From positions 1 to 35,780 of the forward strand of contig CAZOPF010000059.1 of NCBI GenBank assembly GCA_964581605.1: a DNA stretch of 35,780 nt, written 5' to 3'. The first letter of the stretch is position 1. Each line of letters starts with the position of its first letter. The translations under genes were made by a program, and so were the position numbers. This DNA comes from CAADGU01 sp964581605. Lineage in GTDB: Bacteria; Chloroflexota; Anaerolineae; Promineifilales; Promineifilaceae. Under the pieces are notes generated by a model. The model worked only from the letters and a program-made list of their open reading frames with translations, had not been told where the DNA came from and searched no databases. Of this stretch, positions 1 to 6,877 are shown in pieces.

Positions 1-554
1 CGCATCCGCGATTCGGCCGTCTTGCTGGGAATGCCCAGGATATCGCCGATTTCCTGGTAAGACAGACCTTCGTAATAGCGCAGCACGGCCGTTTCCCGCA
101 ATTTGGGCGTCAACTGTTGTAAAGCCTGCCATACCGCCTGCTGCGTTTCCGTCAGGCGTATCGTTTCATCCGGTGTGGGCGTCTCTTCATCCGCCGTCTG
201 CCGGGCCGCCTGGTGGCTGAGCGAAAAGGTGGGCAGCCATTTCCGCCGCCGTTTATTGTGGCAGCGGCTGATGGCAATGCGGTACAGCCACGTCTTAAAC
301 GCTGACTTGTGCGGATCAAAATCGCCCAACTTGCGGAAGGCGTATTCAAAGCTATCTTGCAACACCTCTTCCGCATCTTCCCGCTCTTGCAACATGCTGT
401 AAACGAGCCGGTAAATCATCCCGGCATACAGGTTATACAGCGCCACATACGCCGCTTCCTCACCGGCCAGGCAGCGGGCAATGATCGCCTCGTTTTCCAC
501 GTTGGCATAGGGGGCGGCCTCAGGCCGGTTGAGAAGGGTTTGATCCAATATCAT
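1..554 (-). CDS. ECF-type RNA polymerase sigma factor, C-terminus cut by window edge
   Basis: An alternative sigma factor of the extracytoplasmic-function class, which would direct RNA polymerase core to a specific promoter set. 184 codons are visible from an ATG at 554, and the frame stays open to the edge. Region 2 is at about residues 25-95, with the core-binding stretch around LYNLYAGMIYRLV and the region 2.3/2.4 stretch ending FKTWLYRIAISRCHNKRRR. A polar linker spans about 100-130. Region 4 is at about 133-184, with a helix-turn-helix around YEGLSYQEIGDILGIPSKT. The protein is nearly complete: family members usually end 10-20 residues after this point. No anti-sigma gene is visible; it would be expected to the left, outside the window. 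Upstream lies the 570-637 palindrome, which separates it from the membrane transferase gene. Family assignment is firm; its regulon is unknown. Confidence 0.93.
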   Translation of the reverse strand, partial: MILDQTLLNRPEAAPYANVENEAIIARCLAGEEAAYVALYNLYAGMIYRLVYSMLQEREDAEEVLQDSFEYAFRKLGDFDPHKSAFKTWLYRIAISRCHNKRRRKWLPTFSLSHQAARQTADEETPTPDETIRLTETQQAVWQALQQLTPKLRETAVLRYYEGLSYQEIGDILGIPSKTAESRM

Positions 555-569
555 GTCACGTCGTGTCGG

Positions 570-637
570 AGGGGCGAGGCAGTTGGGAAGTTAATTCTCT
601 GGTTTCCTGCCAGATATATCCCAACTGCCTCGCCCCT
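570..637. repeat. Intergenic inverted repeat with 19-bp perfect arms
   Basis: The arms are 570-588 (AGGGGCGAGGCAGTTGGGA) and 619-637, its exact reverse complement, around a 30-base centre. It lies between the end of the transferase gene (644) and the start of the sigma factor gene (554), both leftward. No T-run follows in the direction of transcription, so a simple intrinsic terminator is unlikely. It resembles a dispersed intergenic palindrome (REP/MITE-like). It could still form an RNA stem that processes or separates the two transcripts. Confidence 0.75.
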
Positions 638-643
638 ACATTT

Positions 644-2422
644 TTATTCCTGCGCCTTCACCCACACAATCACGCGCTCATTGACGGGTTGGGCCGGGCT
701 GTCATGGAAAAACCACCAACGCAGCGTGTCGGTGATGGTGCGGGCGGTAAGGGGTTGTTGATTGGGCGGCAATTTGCTGATCGTCAGGCCAAAATCCTGT
801 CCACTATAGCCGGACTCCAGCGCCGGTTCCGCCTCGGCCAGGGTAATGAGAACATCGGCTGCGCCCGTTGGTAAGGTCTGGCCGATCTGGGCGTTTTGGA
901 ATTCGCGCAAGTACCAATGCAGCACGGCCGTGTCCACACTACTGGCAACATCCAATTCCGTATCGCTGCCCGCCCGCTGCAGTGACAGCGATTGTAAGGT
1001 CTTGGCCAGCAGAAGAACGTCGCTATCTGTGGCCGATTGCACCCACCGTTCGCGGGGATCATTGGCGGCGTGATGGCCCAACCACCAGCCCGTACCCCAG
1101 GTGATGATGACCAGGAAGGCCAGAAAACCCAACAACAAACCTTGCGTTACGGCCGTGACATCCAGCGTCAGCAGCAAATAAAGCAGCACAGCCATCAGCA
1201 TAAAGCCAATCGCCATCATTGCCAGATATTGAATCTCGTTCGGGTCATAAACCACCACCCGCACAAAGCGGCCCGCGTTGACCAAAATGAGCATTAAAAA
1301 CAAAAAGAGACCAGCAGCCACACCCCAGGCCATCAACGTCACTGGCCGTTCGGTCAAAATTAACCCGGCCAACAGCCCTATCAGCAAATAGCCGGGCAGC
1401 GTCACTAAGGCGGCATTGCTCATCACACCGGGTTGCAGCAGCATCAAAATGAGGGCCGCCAGCAGCCAGTAAACCAACGCCAGGCCGGCCACTGAACTAC
1501 GCCACAAGGCCCACAACACGGCCGCCGCGCCCAACAACACCAATCCCGGCTCATAACGCACCAAGGCCAGGAACGGGTCGGCCAGGGTACGGCCGTTGCC
1601 ATTTCCGCCCATCTGGGCAAACCAGTCGCCTAAAATCTGCGCTGCGCCGCCCAAACCGGCCGGAACCCACAGCATAAAGGCGCCAAAAGCCACAAAGACC
1701 GCGCCGCCAACCAACAAAACATTGCGTCGGGTGTGGGGTGGTAGAGGTTCCCTTTCAGGAAATAACGGCAACTTCAAAAGCCGAATGACAGCCCATGTGA
1801 CCAGCAGCGTCACCAGCCCGCTGTAAAACAAAGGGGCGCTGGCTGCCCCCAACCCAACGGCCGCCGCCGCCATAGAGAGCCAACGAGATGCCGTCACTTC
1901 GGCGGGCGCGTCTGCATACCGCACCAGCGCCACCGCCAGCAGCAACACGGCAAACAGAGCAATACTCTCACCACCCACCGTGCGGGATAAGACCACATGG
2001 AGCGGCGAAATTGCCAGAAAGGCACAAACCACCAACGCCCCGGCATCACCCAATCGCTGCCGCAGCAGCCAGGGCAGACAGACCAACGCCAGCCCAAACA
2101 ACGCCGGAACCAGCCGCATCACCGCATCGCTGAAACCAAAAATCTGGATCAGCAGGCTGGTCAGGGCAAAATAAGCCGGACTGCTGATGGTAATGTCCAC
2201 GCTGCCGGGCAACGCACTGCCCGGCAGCCAGAAGCGCCAGACGGTTAAGGCCACTCCCGCTTCGGTTTCCGAGAGAGGTATGCGCCCCAAATCCACCAAC
2301 CGCATCACCCCACCCAGGATGACGACCAGCACAAACAGGCCGTCGGCAATGGTCAGCCGCTCCCACCAGCTTTGAGCAGGCGATTCAACTAAAGATGTCT
2401 CCGAATAATCTCCAAATTCCAA
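644..2422 (-). CDS. GT39-like (PMT/ArnT-type) polytopic membrane glycosyltransferase
   Basis: A 592-residue integral membrane protein with roughly a dozen hydrophobic segments and the layout of GT-C fold transferases (PMT/ArnT type), which move a sugar from a polyprenyl-phosphate donor to an acceptor outside the membrane. After TM1 (about 25-45) comes the loop PLSETEAG (49-56); acidic residues E52 and E54 occupy the place where this fold carries its catalytic acid. A soluble stretch from about 455 to the end is probably extracytoplasmic. The start is a TTG at 2422, chosen because GGGAG lies 8 bases upstream inside the end of the preceding gene and the next in-frame Met is inside TM1. It begins 3 bases after the YYY stop codon, so the two are surely co-transcribed. 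Donor and acceptor are unknown. Confidence 0.8.
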   Translation of the reverse strand: MEFGDYSETSLVESPAQSWWERLTIADGLFVLVVILGGVMRLVDLGRIPLSETEAGVALTVWRFWLPGSALPGSVDITISSPAYFALTSLLIQIFGFSDAVMRLVPALFGLALVCLPWLLRQRLGDAGALVVCAFLAISPLHVVLSRTVGGESIALFAVLLLAVALVRYADAPAEVTASRWLSMAAAAVGLGAASAPLFYSGLVTLLVTWAVIRLLKLPLFPEREPLPPHTRRNVLLVGGAVFVAFGAFMLWVPAGLGGAAQILGDWFAQMGGNGNGRTLADPFLALVRYEPGLVLLGAAAVLWALWRSSVAGLALVYWLLAALILMLLQPGVMSNAALVTLPGYLLIGLLAGLILTERPVTLMAWGVAAGLFLFLMLILVNAGRFVRVVVYDPNEIQYLAMMAIGFMLMAVLLYLLLTLDVTAVTQGLLLGFLAFLVIITWGTGWWLGHHAANDPRERWVQSATDSDVLLLAKTLQSLSLQRAGSDTELDVASSVDTAVLHWYLREFQNAQIGQTLPTGAADVLITLAEAEPALESGYSGQDFGLTISKLPPNQQPLTARTITDTLRWWFFHDSPAQPVNERVIVWVKAQE

Positions 2423-2425
2423 TCT

Positions 2426-5089
2426 CTAATCTCCCTCTTCCGGCAGCCACCGGTAAATCGTAACAGAGTTATTCTGATAGGCTACTTCTAGCCGGTCGCT
2501 GAATTTTTGCAGGGCGGGGCCACTCAGGCTGTAGGCAGTGCGTTCCAGATTCCCAATGTAAATGAGTTCTACGCCGTACTCATTCAGCAGCAGGGCGGCA
2601 TTGCTGCCATCCCAGTTGGGGGCGGTGAAAATGTCGCGCACGGCCGGTTCTCGCACGGCCGGTTCCTGGGTGGAACTGCCGCGCCACTGGTATTCATGCC
2701 CGGCCCATCCGAGCAGGGTGGGCAAACCGGTGCTGGCAGAGACACGGCCGTACTCCGAATACTGCCCGCCCACCGCCTCCAAAATAGCTGGCGTCCCCGC
2801 TACATTTTCGCGCAGCCATTGAATGGCTGCGTACTCGTCAAAGTTAAAATTCTGCATCGCCGCCAGCCCGTTCAATGTGGGCGGTTGGCGAAATTCAGCC
2901 TCATCTTGCCCACGAAACTCTACGGCGCGGGATTGGATGGCATAAAATGGGAAGAGCAAAGAGAGGAGCAGTACCACTCCATACCCGGCCGTTACCAATG
3001 CTGGAACTACTCTTTTTACACCAGTGGTTGCCTGCCACAAGGCATATAATCCAAAAATAGCGGCTATGCCAAACAGTGCCCACGCCTGGTAATAAAATTT
3101 GAAAATAGTATTCAACCGCACCCCAAAATTGTCCCGCAAATACAAAAACTCCGGCCCCAGCGTCAGCAAAATGCCGGTGATGATGAGCAGCAGGGCGAAG
3201 GGGAGCGGGGGGAGCAGGGGCGGAGGGGCGGAGGTGATGAGGTGCTGAGGTTGAGCCTTATTTTCATTGCTCTGCGCCTCTGTGTCTCTGCGTTGATTCA
3301 TTTCTTCAACCAGCACCATTACTGCCAAAGCCAGCAGGGCGGCCAGAAGGAGGGTGAGGGCGGGATAGGCCAGGCGGGCTTGCAGGTAGGTGGGCAGGAG
3401 GGCGAACACGGCCGTAACCGCCCACCCTGGTGCAAAACCATCGGCCCTCGGTGCAAGCGGAATGCCCAATTCGGCGGCCAAATTGATGACCCGGCCAGCC
3501 CCTTCGGCAGAGGCGGCCACAATCCAGCTAAAGAGCAGCGACAGCAGGAAGAGAGTGACGAGAAGAGTCACGGCCGTAGCCAGCCCCACTTTCCACTGCC
3601 GGAAACGCTGCTTCACGGCCAGCACCAGTAGCAAAATGGTAATTGTGCCCAGCGGCAGGCCAAAGACAATCAAAAATTGTGCCAGCCGCGTGGGGCGGTT
3701 GAGCATGGGCAATAAAAATGGCGCGCCTGCCTGGGAGCGAAAGCCAAAATAAAACGGCAAATACATCAGCACGGCCGGAATCACCAGCAGTAGCGCCAGG
3801 TAAAATGTCTTGACCAGGATTTCCCGCGACCAGCCATAACTACGCCATTGCGCCAGCGTAAACGCCCCTAACACCACAAACAGATGAATCAATACATCCC
3901 AGGTATTCAGAAATGAAAGGCCGCCGAGGATCACGGCCGTGAGCAACCACAACGGCACCCCCACCTCTTGAATTAAACGAAGAGCAGAGGAGCCGAGGGG
4001 CAGAGGGGCAGAGGTGATTTTCTCTTCTCCCCCCTGCTCCTCTGCTCCTCCGCTCCATCTCCCCTCCGCAAGAAACCAGGCCAGCGCCATGCCCAAACTC
4101 AAGAAAGCGAATGGCAGCGCCATCACGTGCGGGTGGAGGTCGCCCAGGACAAAACTGAAGGCGGGGAATTCCACAATGGGTTCCAGCCCTTCGATGCGCT
4201 GCCCGCTCAGGCTGTACTCGTTGATGGGGCGGGAGGAACGCCACCACCACCAGAAGGCATTTTCGTAACGCGGCGGCGTGGTGGGATCAGGTGGCGTGTT
4301 CAGGTCGCGCACATCCAGCCAGGCCCAAAACTCTGGTGTGCCGTAGCCATAACCGTGTGCCGCTTCCAGCACAATTTCCAGATTCCCGGCAATGGGAATG
4401 GCAATGGCGGCCACCAACCCTAAGGCAATGGCCGCTCGTTTGGCCTGCTGCCCATAGGCCGCCACCAGATTGTATGTCAGGCCAAATGCGCCTACGGCCG
4501 TGCCCGCCACCAGCCAGGCGATGGCTAAATTGAAGGCATAGGGTTCGGGCACGGCCGTCAGCCGCGCCAACACACTTTGCATCAAATAGCCAAAGTAGTA
4601 GTAGCTAATGGCATAACCGGAGAGCCAGGGATCGAGCGGCGGGAAGGAGGGGCTGCGACCAATGGCGTTCAAAAAGGCAAAATCCATCGGCTTTTCGGTG
4701 GCTACAATGGCCGGATTTTGCGCCCGCACCCACGCCCAGGCCAGGAAAATGACCAGGAACAGCAATTCTGTCAGCAGCACGTAGCGCCAGTTGGCTCGCA
4801 GCCAGCCAGTGATCTCTGCCCGCCCCTGCTGCCACGCCCAAACGGAAAGCCCAACCACAGCCAGCAACGCCACCAAAATCCCACCCAGGTTATTGCCCAA
4901 GATGCCCAGGCTGCCCAACAGCCAGAAAAGGTGGCTGGTGAGCAGCAGTCCCAATAGTTTGGTGAAGGCGTAACCCCGGTCGGGCAGGCGATGGAGCAGG
5001 TGGAGGGTGAAGGGGGTGACGGCCGTGCCCAACACCAGCAGCGCCAGCCACCAGCGCACCACCATCCAGATTTCGTCAAATGGCGTCAT
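2426..5089 (-). CDS. YYY/DUF2298-family polytopic membrane protein
   Basis: An 887-residue, strongly hydrophobic protein of the Chlor_Arch_YYY (DUF2298) family, biochemical role unproven. Conserved landmarks are EKPMDFAFLNAI (132-143), PLDPWLSGYAISYYYFGY (151-168), the RSSRPINEY loop (about 284-291) and FPAFSFVLGDLHPHVMALPF (308-327). Its Asp-Leu-His-x-His is a reasonable active-site guess. I chose the ATG at 5089 over an open extension to 5140 because a strong GGAGGGGG ribosome site precedes it and the extension lies inside the restriction enzyme gene. The two genes overlap by 14 bases. Residues about 344-370 and 596-633 are low-complexity insertions with purine/pyrimidine coding DNA (see 3981-4069 and 3191-3295). 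The context (GT39 downstream, a GT39-YYY fusion upstream) suggests lipid-linked sugar transfer or transport at the envelope; that is inference. Confidence 0.85.
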   Translation of the reverse strand: MTPFDEIWMVVRWWLALLVLGTAVTPFTLHLLHRLPDRGYAFTKLLGLLLTSHLFWLLGSLGILGNNLGGILVALLAVVGLSVWAWQQGRAEITGWLRANWRYVLLTELLFLVIFLAWAWVRAQNPAIVATEKPMDFAFLNAIGRSPSFPPLDPWLSGYAISYYYFGYLMQSVLARLTAVPEPYAFNLAIAWLVAGTAVGAFGLTYNLVAAYGQQAKRAAIALGLVAAIAIPIAGNLEIVLEAAHGYGYGTPEFWAWLDVRDLNTPPDPTTPPRYENAFWWWWRSSRPINEYSLSGQRIEGLEPIVEFPAFSFVLGDLHPHVMALPFAFLSLGMALAWFLAEGRWSGGAEEQGGEEKITSAPLPLGSSALRLIQEVGVPLWLLTAVILGGLSFLNTWDVLIHLFVVLGAFTLAQWRSYGWSREILVKTFYLALLLVIPAVLMYLPFYFGFRSQAGAPFLLPMLNRPTRLAQFLIVFGLPLGTITILLLVLAVKQRFRQWKVGLATAVTLLVTLFLLSLLFSWIVAASAEGAGRVINLAAELGIPLAPRADGFAPGWAVTAVFALLPTYLQARLAYPALTLLLAALLALAVMVLVEEMNQRRDTEAQSNENKAQPQHLITSAPPPLLPPLPFALLLIITGILLTLGPEFLYLRDNFGVRLNTIFKFYYQAWALFGIAAIFGLYALWQATTGVKRVVPALVTAGYGVVLLLSLLFPFYAIQSRAVEFRGQDEAEFRQPPTLNGLAAMQNFNFDEYAAIQWLRENVAGTPAILEAVGGQYSEYGRVSASTGLPTLLGWAGHEYQWRGSSTQEPAVREPAVRDIFTAPNWDGSNAALLLNEYGVELIYIGNLERTAYSLSGPALQKFSDRLEVAYQNNSVTIYRWLPEEGD
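2637..2666. repeat. 15-bp tandem duplication inside the YYY gene
   Basis: Two adjacent 15-base units, CGCACGGCCGGTTCT and the same with a final C, encode the duplicated peptide EPAVREPAVRD in the C-terminal part of the YYY protein. Each unit contains ACGGCCGG, one base away from the iterated palindrome ACGGCCGT. It keeps the reading frame. Confidence 0.8.
3191..3295. repeat. Purine-rich/'CTCTGCG' repeat insertion in the YYY coding sequence
   Basis: On the plus strand a G/A-rich run (about 3198-3250) is followed by a segment of the type CTCTGCGCCTCTGTGTCTCT, a dispersed repeat style I know from cyanobacterial intergenic DNA. In the minus-strand gene it is read in frame as a polar, then Pro-rich linker (residues about 596-633) containing HLITSAPPPLLPPLP. 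The ITSAP peptide also appears in the second insertion of this gene and, as ISSAP, in the fusion protein, showing one element family in three places. Confidence 0.6.
3981..4069. repeat. Purine/pyrimidine hairpin element, in frame within the YYY gene
   Basis: A purine-rich arm (about 3981-4014, repeated AGAGG/GGGGC units), a centre TGATTTT, and a pyrimidine-rich arm (about 4021-4067, repeated CTGCTCCTC units) can fold back on each other. It encodes residues about 344-370 of the YYY protein (GGAEEQGG...KITSAPLPLGSSAL) between two membrane spans. The element at 8651-8778 has the same build and the same peptide at its end, but sits at a different place in its protein. Confidence 0.65.
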
Positions 5090-5828
5090 TGGCCCCCTCC
5101 GCTCGCCTGATCTGACGACCATATGCCGCCAGAACAGCATCGTGCAATTCCAGCGCAGTTACTTCATACTTTTTGAAGTTCTTGATGTTGTCATCTTTCA
5201 GATGTAATTGACCTTCGCCTATATTTCCCTGGTGTTGCCCTGCTGAGTAGTAACGATTGTTTGCCAGCTCGTCTGAGCTTAAAACCCAATAACGGATTTT
5301 GTCACGCCAGACACCAATCCAGATAAAGACATCACAATAACGCGGTTTTACCTGTTGAAAGTTCATATCAAAGCGTTTGTTTGAATTGACCGAAAGAGCC
5401 TTGACATATAGTGGCTCGTCACTGTCAAAGTCAACGGCGCGTGAGGCTTTGACCTCAATGCGGATGTTGCCAGCCGCCGTTTCCAACCAGAAGTCATATT
5501 GACCGGAGTATTCAAGGTCTCGTTTTTTAGACGGCCGTTGTAAATCCGGCATCAATATTTTCAAATGCCCTTGTGCCCATTGCTCGCCAAAGTTGCGCGG
5601 CGCACTGATCTCAAACAGATAAAGATATAGGTTGCGGTCTAGATAGGCATCCCGCAGTTCATAATACTCGTCCAGCGACAATATATCCGCGCCTAAAAGT
5701 GTAGAAATGATGAATTCGTATTCATTGAAGGGATAGACAGAGATCAACGTTTCTAACCGTTCCCGAAAAAGTTCTGGTTCATTCAATCGTTCTATCAACT
5801 GGTTGAGTGTAGCTTTGAGTTGTTCCAT
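5076..5828 (-). CDS. Type II restriction endonuclease, PD-(D/E)xK fold (probable)
   Basis: A 250-residue soluble protein, probably the cutting enzyme of a restriction-modification pair. The stretch GQYDFWLETAAGNIRIEVKA (109-128) gives the spacing of a PD-(D/E)xK nuclease: acidic D112 on the first strand, then E125-V-K127 on the next. The first 60 residues are helical and may bind DNA or form a dimer. It starts at an ATG 3 bases after the stop of the methyltransferase gene, the usual order of modification before restriction. Its end overlaps the YYY start by 14 bases. The coding DNA is visibly more A+T-rich than its neighbours, consistent with transfer. I do not recognise a known recognition specificity. 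The family call comes from motif and neighbour, not overall similarity. Confidence 0.72.
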   Translation of the reverse strand: MEQLKATLNQLIERLNEPELFRERLETLISVYPFNEYEFIISTLLGADILSLDEYYELRDAYLDRNLYLYLFEISAPRNFGEQWAQGHLKILMPDLQRPSKKRDLEYSGQYDFWLETAAGNIRIEVKASRAVDFDSDEPLYVKALSVNSNKRFDMNFQQVKPRYCDVFIWIGVWRDKIRYWVLSSDELANNRYYSAGQHQGNIGEGQLHLKDDNIKNFKKYEVTALELHDAVLAAYGRQIRRAEGANDAI

Positions 5829-5831
5829 CCC

Positions 5832-6860
5832 TTAAAACAGCCTCGCCTGCACCGGCTCACTTTTTGTCCGTTGCTTCACCGGTGTGTCAACCATTTCTGT
5901 AACCACTGTTGGCAAATCTCCCTCAAACGGGTGTCCATTTTGCCAGCCAGTTTTGCCCGTTTGCCGGAAACGTTCCAGCCGCCGAATGGTGATTTCGCAG
6001 TAGATGGGGTCAATGTCGGTGGTGTAACAACGACGGCCGTGCATTTCACTGCTCAAAAGTGTTGTCCCTGAATGGCTGAAAAAATCTAGCACCAGGTCGC
6101 CCATTTCTGAACTGGCCCGAATGATCCGCTCCATCGCCTTCAATGGCTTTTGGGCGTAACAGCCGGATACATTTTCCTCCATCCGGTAAAACACCTGCTG
6201 CACATCAACCCACACATTCCCAGGGCGGATATTTTCTGATTTGCTCCGTTCTAAATTTTCTGTGATTTCGCCATTTACCTCTTTGTAGTAGCCACGCAGA
6301 ATTTTGGGAATATCGGTGTATTGCACGGTAAAAGCGGGATCGCCCTTAACGTAATAGAGCAATTCCTGGCGGATCGCCATCCAATTCTTTTGCGTACCAT
6401 AGCCACGCTGGTTGCGCATGGTAATAAAGCTGCGCGGCTGAAAAGCAAAATCACGCATCATCAGCATAAAATCGGGCAGTGGCTGAAACTGATTGTTCTG
6501 ATCAGCGCCCAGCCAGACGTAAAACGCACTATCTTCAGCCAACGCCTGAAATGATAAGGCTACCCACTGGCGGCACCAGGCAATGTAATCGGCCAGTTCC
6601 CGCTCGTCGAAGGCGATGAGATTATAAGGTGGGTCATGTACTGCCAGTTTGGCCTTTGCCCCATCCATCATTTCGGTCACAGCGCCAGCATTAGTACAAT
6701 CCAGGCAGCCAACTTTATGACCCCGTGAAGGGTCTATCCATATCTCACCCGGCCGCAAACGACAATACGGCAATAATTTTTGCCGTATTGTTTCATCCTG
6801 ATCCAACCGGGGTAATGGATTGTTTTTCATTTCTACCACTGTTCGTAGTAGGCGATTCAT
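5832..6860 (-). CDS. DNA methyltransferase, beta class, probably N6-adenine
   Basis: Transfers methyl from S-adenosylmethionine to a base in duplex DNA, protecting sites from the adjacent nuclease. In the 342-residue frame, catalytic motif IV is DPPYN (76-80), the target-recognition region follows, then motif X (about 237-255, QKPLKAMERII) and the SAM-binding motif I DFFSHSGTT (259-267), with TDIDPIYCEI (281-290) after it. Motif IV before motif I is the beta arrangement. DPPYN favours adenine-N6, though cytosine-N4 is not excluded. The ATG at 6860 lies inside the 6841-6874 palindrome, so residues 1-10 are repeat-encoded. The next ATG, at 6830 (MKNNPLPRL), may be the real start; neither has a clear ribosome site. 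The gene begins 17 bases after the GT39-YYY fusion ends. Confidence 0.88.
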   Translation of the reverse strand: MNRLLRTVVEMKNNPLPRLDQDETIRQKLLPYCRLRPGEIWIDPSRGHKVGCLDCTNAGAVTEMMDGAKAKLAVHDPPYNLIAFDERELADYIAWCRQWVALSFQALAEDSAFYVWLGADQNNQFQPLPDFMLMMRDFAFQPRSFITMRNQRGYGTQKNWMAIRQELLYYVKGDPAFTVQYTDIPKILRGYYKEVNGEITENLERSKSENIRPGNVWVDVQQVFYRMEENVSGCYAQKPLKAMERIIRASSEMGDLVLDFFSHSGTTLLSSEMHGRRCYTTDIDPIYCEITIRRLERFRQTGKTGWQNGHPFEGDLPTVVTEMVDTPVKQRTKSEPVQARLF

Positions 6861-6874
6861 CGCCTACTACGAAC
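6841..6874. repeat. Perfect 16-bp-arm palindrome at the methyltransferase start
   Basis: GTTCGTAGTAGGCGAT at 6841-6856 and its exact complement at 6859-6874 with a 2-base loop. It looks like a dispersed intergenic palindrome. It holds the first ATG of the methyltransferase frame and lies 4 bases from the end of the fusion gene. In the leftward RNA it would fold tightly over that start codon, favouring the downstream ATG at 6830 or implying translational control of the methyltransferase. Confidence 0.85.
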
Positions 6875-6877
6875 GAA

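Noticed and set aside
570..637. Intrinsic terminator for the GT39-like gene
   Set aside because: The stem has a 30-base loop and no T-run on the transcribed side.
5090..5140. Longer N-terminus for the single YYY gene
   Set aside because: It would lie wholly inside the restriction enzyme gene, while ATG 5089 has a strong ribosome site and starts directly before the first membrane span.
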